From NCBI GenBank assembly GCA_032718565.1, contig JAVGVS010000011.1:62001-126000 (forward strand): a stretch of DNA of 64,000 bases. The letters run 5' to 3'. This stretch comes from Distichodus sexfasciatus (taxonomy: Eukaryota > Chordata > Actinopteri > Characiformes > Distichodontidae). Position numbers and translations under genes: made by a program. The notes under the pieces are model-generated. The model was given only the letters and a program-made list of their open reading frames with translations. It made no database searches and was not told where the DNA came from. Below, in pieces: positions 53,746 to 64,000 of the stretch; positions within the stretch are counted from its first letter, which is position 1; every line of letters begins with the position of its first letter.

Positions 53746-55004
53746 AGGACAGTGAGAAGCAGAGAGACGTTGTAATGTTTTAAGCACATCACACACCTCT
53801 TTCCTATTGAAATAAAAACTTTTGAATGCATTACTTTTCTCTCTTGGTACTAACTGAACCCTGATGAAAAGTTACTCACAGGAAACTAATAAAAAATGTT
53901 ACAGGCTAACAGGAACTGTTATGGATTAATCTAATCTGGCCAATGAGTCAAATTCCATTAAGAACTATTCAGTAACGGAAATCCGATATTTTACTAATAA
54001 TTTATCATTTTTACTTAGTGTAGAAAATGATCAACATTATAGTTATTTTGACAGTCCCACGGGTTTGTGGATTTTTAACCAATGAGATAGCAATAATAAG
54101 TGTGAATTTTTGTTTTGAAGTCCCAGAAGTGTTAAGAGGTCAGTAATGCAGCACTGTGAGCCATGTGACAAAATGCTGACATGGGCTGATTAAAGTGACT
54201 GATGAAGCAAAACCAGTGGTGTGATGAAGCTTCTCAGGATATACTCATTGATTTTTCCCTCTAGAAGTGTCAAGAAAAAAAATTAAACTTCAGTTATAAA
54301 TAAGAGAGTAGTAATTTACCTTCTAATTTAAAGTTACAGTACATATTTAGGTGTCTTGTATAGTCTAAAGCATATGAGTAAACATCATATATAAAAATCT
54401 TCAGAAAAGAAACTCTCAGGTGTTTTCCACTAACCAACATATTGTATTTACTTGACTAGAGAAATTAAATACCCCAAGATAAAGATATGGTCTAATTTTG
54501 TCACAGATTTGAACTTGCTTAGACATGGGACTGGAATGGAGTGATCAGTATTCCATTCCATCTATGAGCACTTACGGAAGGAGAAGGGAGCAGAGTATAA
54601 AGGGGGGATTTATGGGAAATTTGCCCCATTCCAGACTGAGGTGAAGGATCGGGTCCGGACTCTCACAGTTCGTGATACGAATCCAGAGAGAGAGAGAGAG
54701 AGGAAAGGTCAGTGGAAATTTTAACTAGGAGAGGGGTAAGCTTTAACCAGGGAGCACTAAAAATACTGCAAAAGATGTGTGCGGAGAATTGGTTGTGCTT
54801 TATTGCCCCCTAGCGTGTATTAATGCAACTACCAAACAGAACTGTTATAGCCAGAGGTGTCTCTGGTACTCAAGTTCAAAATGCAGAAGAAATGTATTAA
54901 TTTATTATCATTTTTCATATTGTGTTAATTTTCTATTGGAGGTTAAGGAGAGCTTTGTTCTGTTGGTTCAACTGTGTTTTCACAAATCGGCTGGCTAATT
55001 GTTA
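53746..55004. other. intergenic DNA
   Basis: 53830-54010 is diverged-duplicate DNA (see 51976). GCAGAGTATAAAGGGGGG near 54590 is a TATA-box-like word with no recognised gene downstream. (GA)n at 54684-54702. Confidence 0.35.
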
Positions 55005-55248
55005 AAGTTGGTAGTGTAGGGAGGTTAAGGCGTTCGCCCCATAATCAGAAGGTTGCAGGTTCGAATCCCGGACAGGTACCACTGAGGTACTCATGAGGAA
55101 AGTATCGTCCCCAAGCACTGCTCTCACCCTCAGCTGCCCACTGCTCCTTCACGGATGAGTTAAGTACAGAGATCATATTTTGTCGGGGTGCACTCTGTGC
55201 TGAGCTGTGGTGTGTTCACCATGACATAATCACTCACTTTCACTTTAG
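55005..55248 (+). mobile_element. tRNA-derived SINE, family 1
   Basis: GTTGGTAGTGTAGGGAGG head, intact B box GGTTCGAATCCC, tail TCACCATGACATAATCACTC. Nearly full length. Confidence 0.9.
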
Positions 55249-57125
55249 GGTTTAATATTAGGGTACAGTTGTTACAGCATTTTTTATCCAGCCCTGTATA
55301 GTGTTCTTTGGGGGCAGAACAGCTGAATCAGATGTTTCAGACAAAAGTTTAGTTTCGCACTTATGGTCTGAAGGCAGAAGGACTGAGAAAGAACAAACTG
55401 TTTCTAAGCTTTAATGTCATCTTTACAGACAGAGAAAAAGAAGGACAAGCAGGCACAATCTACAAGTAAAATAAATGTCTTAGAGATTACCCAAGTGTAA
55501 TAAATAAATACATAAATAGAGGATAAAAATACTTGATACTTGCCAAACAAAATGCATGAATATTTTGTACACATTTTGCACTGCTTAAGCTGATATATCT
55601 CTTGCCAGCAGCTGATGCAATGTTAATAGAAAGAGGAAATAATAAAACAAAGAAGCTCCTTCTTGCCTGGTGCACTCCTAGATATGATGGCATGTTTTCC
55701 TGAACTCTGAAAGGTGTTTATTCATAAAACCTCAAGATTTTTTAGTGTTACGGGATTAAGGAGGCATTAAGACAACTGTATCTAGTCATGGTGCATGTTT
55801 TGAGAACAGAGCGTAAAGATACATCTTTTTATTTTTTGTGTCTTTAAGGATTTCTGACATGCTGCTTTATGATGATGTGTTTCATTGTAACTTACAATAT
55901 TAAGTCCTTGAGTCTGTCTTGTGTACATTACAGATTGCACATACTGTATTGTAACATCCTATTGAACTTCTCTTGAATGACAACCATAAATGCAGCTTCA
56001 GTGCAAAAACTACCAGTTTTTGCAATAATCAATCATGACACCATCCATAGTCACCATTGCACCTTGCTTTTTGGTATCACTAGTTTAAGAGGCTACTGAG
56101 GAATTGAACTTTGATCACAAACCTTTAGTTTTAAATGAATTTGAGTGTTTGCTCCAGTGAGGTTTTTCTTCAAGTAAAAATTGCAGTGGTGGAATAAACA
56201 AACCGTACACTAAAGGTAAATTAGAATATATAGTGTTGGATCAGTTTGGATAAAAATGTGATGGTGTTTTGCCACTGCAAGTACTTTGTACCTGACTAAA
56301 CTCCGTACTTTAGTCAACTGGGACAGATTTTGCACACGAGCACTTCCTTGTTGTATTAAACATAAATGTATTTTGTTAAATTAATCAGTGATAGTTAATA
56401 CATTTGTTTATGACCCATCTTAGATGTTATTTTTCAACAGCAGTTTATTTAGTTAGTTTATTTCCTGTCAAACCTTGTAGGCCATTACCAAACCCCATTT
56501 ATTTCAACAGTAGCATCCAATCCCCGGCCAGGAAAGGGGGGTGTGTTAAAGCTTTCAGAAGCTAACGTGTGCTAATCAGCTGGACTGCTGTCAGTTACGT
56601 AGAACTGTGTGGACAAATGCCAAAACGTGAGGTAAATCTTGGGCTTTTATACTGTGTGCCCTGTAAAAATGCAATAGTAGATGTCTGTTATCTGTCATCA
56701 GAACCCTGTTATCTTCTTTAAACATTGGAATGATTTATCAAGACTAATGTTATATTGTCACACTTACTAAGCAGTCTGAGTCAGAGTGTAATAATAATAC
56801 TGCTTAGCCGGTCTAAATCAGCAAAAATCCAACTTTGAAAGCCGTTCATTATTTGTGTTATATGTGAAAGTCTATTAATTAATACTGCTTTGCAGCACTC
56901 TCAATATGCCTAAAGTCTGATAAAGTTGGCCAAATTGTTAAAAGACTTGCACAACAAAAGTATCAACAATGGTGTTCCCTGATGTTATTTAAATGTCATT
57001 TGTTTCCTTTTCGAGAAGTGCCCAAATAAAGTGCACACTGGTTTTTAGGGAATACTTTTTTTGCATTTTTGCAAATTAGATACAGAGAAACTGTGAAATT
57101 AAGTTCAAAGGACAATCGAGAATTA
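55249..57125. other. AT-rich intergenic DNA (1.9 kb)
   Basis: No exon or repeat recognised. The TACTTTGTACCTGACTAAAC region near 56280 may be a relic of the AGTAAC-type repeat. Confidence 0.4.
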
Positions 57126-57303
57126 CAGTACCGTGCAGAAATCTTGAGCCACACATTATTTCTTTATATTTTGCTAAGAAAATGAGACAATACATATGTA
57201 AATACAGTTGGTATTACAAGGAGAGATTGTATAATTATAATGGGCTTGTCAGAGGCAAAACATAAAGAAATGAGGGGTGGCTCAAGACTTTTCTACAGTA
57301 CTG
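57126..57303. mobile_element. short Tc1-type MITE
   Basis: CAGTACCGTGCAGAAATCTT and AAGACTTTTCTACAGTACTG are inverted ends, the arms continuing as ATTTCTTTATATTTTGC / GCAAAACATAAAGAAAT for about 55 bp. TA on both sides (57124-57125, 57304-57305). 178 bp, almost only arms. Confidence 0.8.
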
Positions 57304-58313
57304 TACACAAACTCTTCTGTACACAAAATGTATCTAAATGGTTAAGTGAATGGATAATTTGAGTGAATTTCTCTCAAAAGACCCAGTTTCATTTTCCAAT
57401 CACATCCCTTTGACATGCAGATCACTAGTCATAATGCAGAGCAGCATAAAAATCACACTTTCCCTCAACATTCACAGAACTAAATGTCACAACATCAGTA
57501 AACTGGCTTCCGTTCTACTGCCATTTGACCTACAATTTTTTCAATGTTTTTGCATCTGAAATGATCCCTTCCTTTTTTCATTTGGTTTTGAAGAACAAAG
57601 TACAAGGTTACCACCAAGCTGGTATGACCCCATTCCTCTAGAGAAGCGAGACCTTAACTGCCCGAGCGTAACCCAATCTACAGACGGGTACTGCAGAGTG
57701 GAGCTGCTACAGCATTTTCCAACCACTGGAGTTTCCTAGAAGCAGTCAAATTCTGGGAGATTATTTTCAATTTTGTACTGCTTCACTTCCAGATGTTACT
57801 GCAGGACTTCTGCATTCTAAACTTGTTTAAGCTTTGCACAGGTCAATGTTAACAACTTCTAGTGATCATCTACTTTGGATGTCAACACAGACAAGGAAAT
57901 CAGACAAAAACATGTTTTGGCAGAGTGAGACTGTGCTGTTATACTTGTGTACTGCCCTGTTTTCCAGCTCCTGCAGTGAGGTCAAAGCGAGTATGCTTCA
58001 AAAATATACCTCACACTGGCTAGATGAAAGAAATGAATGATTAGCATTTCCACTGAGTCATAGCTGTAATTAACATTTTTTTGATGACAGCATCTATGCA
58101 AACAAATTGCAGTGTAGAATGGCCACCCATCAAGTCCATGTGAACAAAAAAAGCCTATTTGAAAAGTGGTCCAGCAGCAGTTATCACATTTGATGGAACA
58201 AAAAAACCTGTTTTTGGAGAAGTGACTAAAAGGCTTTGAGGTTAAACAGGATTAGCTAGTAGTTTTTTAGGTATTTATTTGATTAATGGTACCGTTTCAG
58301 CCGAGAGGTTTAA
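57304..58313. other. intergenic DNA
   Basis: No gene or repeat recognised. 57590-57730 is somewhat GC-richer. The TTAA target (58310-58313) closes the interval. Confidence 0.4.
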
Positions 58314-58912
58314 CCCTTTGAATTCTGGGCCATTTTTGAGCGTTTTTGCATCCCTTTATTTTTTGGCCTATAATATTTTAATTCCGTAAGCTAGTCATTC
58401 ATGCCTTGTGTTGTTGTTTTTCAGAAGACCCAGGGCTACTTATTTATGTAATTATTTGATGTGAAACTAACAAGTAAAATCTTGATATCATTTTTATAAG
58501 CAAATTCTAGTTTTTGCCTAGTGAAATTTTACTTTTTTTCTTTTATTTCTACAAGACAATATTTTTCAGTAGAGATTTAACTTTAGAAATGTGTGGGGTA
58601 AAGGTCCATAGTCATTGTTATATATTTTTCTTCAATCTGGGACATTCTATGGCTTAATACAATATAAAAATATGTGCTTATTTCCGCAAAATATGTACTT
58701 GAATTTGACCTTCCTTCGTATCGTTATTACAGCATTATTACTCTGCAGTAATTTATTGCACAAACATGGGACTTAGATGACCGTATAGGGTAAGTCTTCT
58801 CGATTTAATTGATATGTGTATCATGCATGTGTGTTACTCCTGTCTCAAGTTATGAATCTGAGACTAAAGGTTACAAAAATGAACGTGAAACGCGTCCATT
58901 GAGTTCAAAGGG
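58314..58912. mobile_element. piggyBac-type non-autonomous element
   Basis: CCCTTTGAATTC at the left and GAGTTCAAAGGG at the right are inverted, and each is flanked by TTAA (58310-58313 and 58913-58916), the piggyBac target. 599 bp, AT-rich, no transposase. Confidence 0.8.
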
Positions 58913-58916
58913 TTAA

Positions 58917-60589
58917 TAGCATAAAATGACTAAATGTGATGTCAAAGGACAGACATTCATTCCTAATAACCATTACAAGGCAAAGCTCAGTGTTTAATCC
59001 AAACACACCCTGAATAAGGTCCGGTTTCAGTGTGCACATCTCATCAAACTGAAAGCAGGTGTGCATCAATTTATGCGTAACTGGATTAACCTGAATAAAT
59101 ATAGTAAATCGTATTATTTATGTCGATATAAGAAATAATAGAAAACATTTTTCTAAACATATATTTATTCTTTGTATATGCGTTATATATGGACTCATAA
59201 TTTCATAATGACAAGCCAATTTAGAGAGTTTGATCACAATGAAAAGCAAATATGAAATTTAGTGTATATAAACATAGTACAATTAAAAAAATTAAGCAAA
59301 TGTGGTCCATGTACACAAAGGCTTCCTCATTTTTAACAGGTGAGATGTGTATATATTTTTATTTGTATGTCTGACCTTGTCCGCCGTAGATATGGTTATG
59401 AAGGAAGAATGACCCATGTTGTTCATTGTCGTTTATTGCTGAAGGTGAGTTAATTATAAGACAAAAATGCTGTCAGGCATCAGCTTTAAGGAATGTTAAA
59501 ACCAGTTTTTCAGGTGTTAAATGGCCAGCAGCCTCCTGAAACTAGGCTGGCATACTTTTGTTTTTCAATGCGTATCACCCAGGGCTTTATCAACCTAAGA
59601 CATAATATTTTAAAAGGCCTTTTGAACTGTTCTCACCTTACCCAAGTTAAACGAAATGACATACAGTGTAAAATTATACAAAATAAACTTCCAATATGAG
59701 TGTGAGAACAATATAATTATCCATGTATGCTATATAGACTGTATAGTATGTTGGGGCTGTGCTTAGGCACCACCTTATATCGTATACTGCTCACTAAGAC
59801 TCAAGCATGCCGAAATACATTTTGGTGAAACCAGAGACAACGGTATATTTAGTGATGGGGTCAGAGGTTTTCAGATGTCATACAGGAATGTGAATGGGAT
59901 CATTTTGCGTCCCATCAGCAATAAGGGGGATGTGTTTGGATTGGCATGGCTAATGTGAATTACTTCCAGCCTAAGGTAAGACTGAGGTAAACTGATCGTA
60001 CGGACTATATGCAATCATGGTACCTGGTATTGCAAAGCATACTGTAAGAGAGAGAAAGACAGCTAGAAGAGTCAATCACCAATCACCAGCTCATGTGGGT
60101 TTTATTTGGAAATAGGCTGTTATCAGTCCCTCACAGTTGTGACCACGCTGTAAACATCTGCGTAAGAGACCCACCCCAAGGGCCTTTTTTATAATTACTA
60201 GAGCAGCTGCAGCACTTCAGCAGTGTCAGGAAATACAGAAAATGCTCTGCTGTTATATAGCTCAAATCTAATTGTGTGTTTCTAAAATTACTCCAGCAGT
60301 GACTCTAGGTATTGACTATTTGCATAACTGCACTGACTGCAGCCCAAAAATCGTAAAGGTGACATACACAAAAGCCTGCAGGAATTCAAGGGCTTAGATA
60401 GGTCTGCCTACTGGTCATTTGCCATTAAGCATACAATTCAGCTGCACTCTGCACTTTACCATATAGTGATATCTTAATGCACGTTTGATGGATATTTTTT
60501 TCTTTCTCCATTACTTTAGATACTTTAGATTTAACTTTTTCCCAGTTTTACCTTAATTACACATATTGCTTTATTTTTATTTACTTTTG
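58917..60589. other. upstream flank of SLC25A48, AT-rich
   Basis: 59800-60050 is somewhat unique (CAGCATAAGGGGGATG-like, TAATGTGAATTACTTCCAGC) and may be regulatory. No exon seen. Confidence 0.35.
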
Positions 60590-60665
60590 TATTTGGAAAG
60601 AGATGGGCACATTCCTACACAATAAACTTGTAGAACTATGTATGTGACAAATAAAGAATCCTCAG
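60590..60665 (+). mobile_element. LINE 3' tail remnant
   Basis: ACACAATAAACTTGTAGAAC and ATGTGACAAATAAAGAATCC have the form of an L2/CR1 tail. Confidence 0.45.
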
Positions 60666-60999
60666 ACTTGATTCAGCAAAATGGTTCTGTTAAGTTATTG
60701 TGCGTTATGTATAAACGGATTCTTTTGACATCTATGTAGAAAAGACTCGATTGAGAATCAGTTGTGAACTATCGTGAACTATTATGAAAATATAAGGAAA
60801 TGTGGTTATTTTCAAGCAACACTACCCATTAACATGCTCAAAGATTTCTCTATTTATCTAATGTGAGAATGCGTTATAATCCATTTATGTCGTACAAAGA
60901 AAATGAGGATTTAGGGGAAACATCTTTTAACATAATTTTAAAACACATGCAAAAGTAAGTGTAAATAATAAATATTGCGATCTCTGTATATGCGTTATA

Positions 61000-61259
61000 C
61001 ATGCGTTTTGAGACTCTGCTGCGCTTGAAATTCTATTGGTTCAGAGATCGGACTCCGTATCTGCAAAACACCTCCCCAAAACGCACAGAACTGCAGATGA
61101 AACTTGTTTTGGTCTTAAGGGTTTCTTTCCCTTCAGTGTCTCAGAAATCCTCTGAGATTTAACATGACTGCAGATATTTAAGGTTTTCATCGCATTGGCT
61201 CCGAACATAAAACAGCACTTTATTTACTTTTCCTTAAATCGGGACGTAGTCGAAAAAAC
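61000..61259 (+). promoter_or_regulatory. SLC25A48: probable SLC25A48 promoter and 5' leader
   Basis: Two inverted CCAAT boxes (ATTGG at 61035-61039 and 61194-61198) and a weak CATAAAA (61206-61212) precede the start codon. No strong TATA box, and the transcription start cannot be placed. It holds a five-codon upstream ORF at 61164-61181. Confidence 0.4.
61164..61181 (+). CDS. short upstream ORF in the SLC25A48 leader
   Basis: ATG ACT GCA GAT ATT TAA, in the same frame as the main start 78 bp downstream of the stop. If transcribed it could dampen translation. Transcription through this point is not shown by the sequence. Confidence 0.25.
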   Translation: MTADI

Positions 61260-61305
61260 ATGACGTTCTTTCACTTAGATGATTTTGTAGCCGGGTGGAT
61301 AGGAG
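61260..61305 (+). CDS. SLC25A48: SLC25A48 coding exon 1
   Basis: 15 codons plus one base, start MTFFHLDDFVAGWIG. A at -3 of the ATG is favourable. The frame is open upstream to 61191 but holds no other ATG after the upstream ORF's stop, so this start is chosen. Donor GTAAGT, phase 1. Confidence 0.88.
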
Positions 61306-63970
61306 GTAAGTGATTTTTTAAAAGAATAAAAACACTGGTAAAACATATATTGAACTAGGAATAGAAAAAATTAAGATGGGTTAAAAGGAGCGGCTTTTAT
61401 TTGCATTGTTTAAAGTGTGGCAATAGTCGAACTTTGCAACTTTTAAACCAGCCACAAACGACATCTTTCTTTAATTATAATCCATATGTTGTACATATAA
61501 AGCAAACACTTGAGTGGTTCTCTCAGGACGAGCTCAAATTTGTGTTTAGAAGTTTCTATACAAAAGTTTGTCTTCGATCGTAGCTGAATGAAAAGTGCAG
61601 CTGATTGTGTGTCTCATAAGTCGCGATACCGCAAATCATCATCTGGAAACGCTTCAAAACGCCGCTTTAAAAACTTTGCGAACGGAAAGCTTGAGGTCGT
61701 AAAGCTGCTGCAGCTCCGAGGGGCGTGTTTCACTTTGTTTACTTCGGTTTTTCGGCTTTTTTGTCACTCGTTTCAATGGAAGTGCGCCCTGCGAGAACCC
61801 AGACACCCAGTAAATTTCCATTCACTTTGCATTTCTCGTAATGACATAAAACTCTGAATGCAAAGGTTTTGTCTGTGACGCTTTGATACTTATAGGCGTG
61901 ACGATGGATTTTGAGTTTGTTTGCAGTAAAAACCTGTTTGACCAACAGGTCTTTACCTGCCTCCAGCCGCCGGCAACAGTTTTACTAAAACTGAAGAGAT
62001 CAGCTATCACTTGCTACTTTTCGTGTTTTTGTGGATCTTTCACTGAATGGCGCGGTGTTTTTGCGTGTGTGTGTCCACCATAAAACACACAATGTATCTT
62101 ATTCATCGGGAAGACAAAGTGTTATTCATTGGTGTTCTGCAGAGAGAGAGACACAACTTTTCTGTGCATTATCCCTTCCAATAACTTATCCTTTTTTTCT
62201 TTCCCATTTTAATACATACACAAGTTGTGCTTTCCTCTTTCAGGTGCATCCAGTGTGATTGTGGGACACCCACTTGACACCGTTAAGGTAAGAACACTAG
62301 TCGAGTAGGGAGTTTTGCATCCATTAAATCGTTTAATGTTTTGTGCATTAATTATTTCTGGCACATTTTATGCCATATATGTTTGCTTATAACAACAAAT
62401 GTGCTTTAATAAAGTTTTTTTGCATCTGCATATTACAGACACGTTTACAAGCAGGAAATGGATATAATAACAGTCTCCACTGTATTGTATCCATCTACAA
62501 AAAAGAGACGGTAAATGCACATACACAACTTGCACATTATGTATTCTTTCTGATTTATATGTGCATGCTTTCAATACTGAAAACATATTTGAAGTATATT
62601 GTATTGAAAATGTTTCTAGAACTGTTAATTTTTATAAGAATTACAATTAATCTTTTCAAAATGTCTTAATCACTCTAAAAATTCCACATATTACCATGTT
62701 TTTGACACTATCACAGTATAAACATAATAATGTCTTCCTTGTATATGGTACATAAGTCATCTACATTGACAAGAAAGAGCAAAATACCATGAAATGCAAT
62801 GTTATCATACTTTGTTTATGTTAGGGCAATTATTCCTTCAGGACAGTGCTGATATACGTCGTCCTTCTGTTCCGTCAGGTTACAGGCTTTTTCAAAGGCC
62901 TCTCCTTTCCGCTAGCTAGCATCACTGTCTATAACTCGATGGTGTTTGGCTGCTTCAGTAACTCTCAGAGACTTATTAGCAAGCTTCGTTATGGCGACGG
63001 CAGGCACCCCTGTGGTATGCTTGACCTGACTGTGGCCAGCATGATAACAGGCCTGGTGTCGGTAGGCCTGGGGGCCCCCGTAGACCTGGTCAAAATCAGG
63101 CTGCAAATGCAAACACAACCCGTTCTCACAGGTAAGTGCTAAATCTGAATGAGACAGCCTGTGCTGAACATGTCTTAGGAAAGGTCATTTCCAAATTTGA
63201 AGTTGTATGGAATATGTGAAAGAACTGTGTTCACCATCACAAAACCACATTTAAACATTGCATGGTACATTGATTCAATAATCAGCAAATCCATAGCATC
63301 AATCCAGAATTTAAAAAATCACTCAGGAACCATACATATTGTAACATCACTTTATATTGAACAAGAGGTCTATTTTTATTAGAAGATTTAAATCTCTGGT
63401 TCAGCTCAGGGAATAAAAATACCAAATCATATTTTTGTGATTTGATATGAATGTAAGTGATTGTGTTAAATCAGCATCTGATATTGTCTCATACAATCGC
63501 TGTGTCCTGATTTGAGTCAAAATTGTATCGTATCATAGCACACTGCGATATTAACAGATGCCGAATCATTGTCCATTGAATCTATATAATATTGTATACT
63601 TGGTAAAACTTGTGCTTTACACTCCTAGTTGTGTTTAAATGCAAGACAAAAATTATTTGTTTATCTCAACTTATATCCTGAGTCTTGTTTGCAGAAAATT
63701 TAAACCTTGCTGGAAATGGCAGCGTTCCACTTAGGCCGATGCGTCTGCAGGCTCAGCCCGTCTACCGAGGTCCCCTACACTGCATCAGCAGCATCCTGCA
63801 GACAGAGGGAGTCCAGGGGCTCTACAGGGGAGCAGGGGCCATGGTGCTACGAGACGTCCCCGGTTACACACTTTATTTTATCCCGTACGCACTCTTTTGT
63901 GAATGGCTTAAACCTAATGGACACAGCGCCTTACATCCCTGCTATATTTGGCTTGCTGGAGGTTTAGCAG
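61260..63970 (+). CDS. SLC25A48: SLC25A48, mitochondrial carrier (partial: coding exons 1-5)
   Basis: Five exons join in frame into about 230 residues starting MTFFHLDDFVAGWIGG. Six-transmembrane carriers of the SLC25 family sit in the inner mitochondrial membrane and have three repeats of about 100 residues. Repeat 1 has P25-L-D27-T-V-K30 (HPLDTVKTRLQAG) and ETVTGFFKG; repeat 2 has P121-V-D123-L-V-K126 (APVDLVKIRLQMQTQP) and EGVQGLYRG, then RDVPGYTLYFIPY. The N-terminus and the KIRLQMQTQP/DVPGY blocks point to SLC25A48 rather than SLC25A45 or SLC25A47. The mammalian protein is implicated in mitochondrial choline import. Human SLC25A48 is about 310 residues, so about 80 residues (most of repeat 3) lie beyond the window. 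All donors are GTAAG or GTAAAT and all acceptors end in CAG. No frameshift or stop is seen. Confidence 0.92.
61306..62243 (+). other. SLC25A48 intron 1
   Basis: 938 bp. 61590-61850 is CpG-containing and less AT-rich than its surroundings (AAGTCGCGATACCGC, GCTGCTGCAGCTCCGAGG), possibly a regulatory or alternative-promoter segment. Acceptor preceded by the pyrimidine tract CTTTCCTCTTTCAG. Confidence 0.6.
62244..62287 (+). CDS. SLC25A48: SLC25A48 coding exon 2
   Basis: 44 bp encoding GASSVIVGHPLDTVK (with the split glycine), the first carrier signature Px[D/E]xx[K/R]. Donor GTAAGA, phase 0. Confidence 0.9.
62439..62510 (+). CDS. SLC25A48: SLC25A48 coding exon 3
   Basis: 72 bp, 24 codons, TRLQAGNGYNNSLHCIVSIY then KKET. 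Acceptor ATTACAG, donor GTAAAT. Intron 2 upstream is only 151 bp. Confidence 0.9.
62879..63131 (+). CDS. SLC25A48: SLC25A48 coding exon 4
   Basis: 253 bp beginning VTGFFKGLSFPLASI and ending TQPVLT, with the second signature APVDLVK. The acceptor TTCCGTCAG has a short pyrimidine tract. It is chosen because VTGFFKG continues the KKET of exon 3 in register with the family [D/E]GxxGxxKG motif. Donor GTAAGT, phase 1. Confidence 0.9.
63132..63694 (+). other. SLC25A48 intron 4 with a hAT-like fragment
   Basis: 563 bp; a repeat relic occupies 63400-63627. The rest is AT-rich. Acceptor TTGTTTGCAG. Confidence 0.7.
63400..63627. mobile_element. hAT-like terminal fragment, copy 2 (intronic)
   Basis: TTTTTGTGATTTGATATG, TTAAATCAGCAT and the ACACTCCTA end match 23985-24206. 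It lies wholly within intron 4 and ends 67 bp before the acceptor AG. Confidence 0.5.
63695..63970 (+). CDS. SLC25A48: SLC25A48 coding exon 5
   Basis: 276 bp from ENLNLAGNGS through RGPLHCISSILQTEGVQG and LYRGAGAMVLRDVPGYTLYF to WLAGGLA. The first 20 or so residues form a variable matrix loop. Donor GTAAGA at 63971, phase 1; the next exon is outside the window. Confidence 0.9.
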
Positions 63971-64000
63971 GTAAGAAAGATGAGGTGAAGTTTTTGTCAT

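Noticed and set aside
1..61000. cxcl14 or neurog1 coding exons
   Set aside because: I looked for the chemokine and bHLH signatures in frames on both strands and recognised none; a profile search would be needed to exclude short exons.
62831..62878. Earlier acceptor for exon 4 at TTCAG 62840
   Set aside because: It would add residues without family counterpart between KKET and GFFKG; the acceptor at 62878 joins them in the expected register.
61260..63970. SLC25A45 or SLC25A47 identity
   Set aside because: The N-terminus MTFFHLDDFVAGWIGG and the HPLDTVKTRLQAG and APVDLVKIRLQMQTQP blocks fit SLC25A48 better by recall. A tree would settle it.

Overview
The window is vertebrate DNA, almost certainly from a teleost fish. 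The evidence is spliced coding exons with GT/AG borders, and intergenic DNA packed with fish-type repeats: tRNA-derived SINEs (one family resembling zebrafish DANA/mermaid), L2/CR1-like LINE 3' tails, Tc1-like, hAT-like and piggyBac-like non-autonomous elements, and (AT)n, (AG)n, (TC)n and (AAG)n microsatellites. I cannot fix the species.
Only one protein-coding gene is supported: the 5' part of SLC25A48 (plus strand, 61260 to 63970; five coding exons, about 230 residues), which runs off the right edge. It encodes a mitochondrial solute carrier whose mammalian orthologue has recently been linked to mitochondrial choline import. The roughly 61 kb upstream is a gene desert: I found no convincing exon of another gene.
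Layout: 0-10 kb holds a hAT-like element inserted in an uncharacterised inverted-repeat element, a Tc1-like deletion derivative, a MITE inside a LINE tail, a degenerate tandem array and a stacked hAT/SINE cluster. 10-20 kb is mixed unique DNA (several GC-balanced, homeodomain-motif-rich blocks that look like enhancer candidates) and SINEs. 20.6-22.9 kb is a run of three different tandem or segmental duplications beside a candidate regulatory block. 23-40 kb is SINE- and MITE-rich, with two direct duplications and three elements carrying target-site duplications. 41-54 kb alternates candidate regulatory blocks with SINEs, LINE tails, the second Tc1 derivative and another duplication. 55-61 kb is AT-rich and contains a Tc1-type MITE and a piggyBac-type element flanked by TTAA.
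In tetrapods CXCL14 and NEUROG1 lie upstream of SLC25A48; if synteny holds here, the desert may carry long-range enhancers for such developmental genes. That is inference. All enhancer calls rest on sequence texture alone and need cross-species alignment. All repeat calls rest on comparing copies within this window, on visible termini and on target-site duplications.
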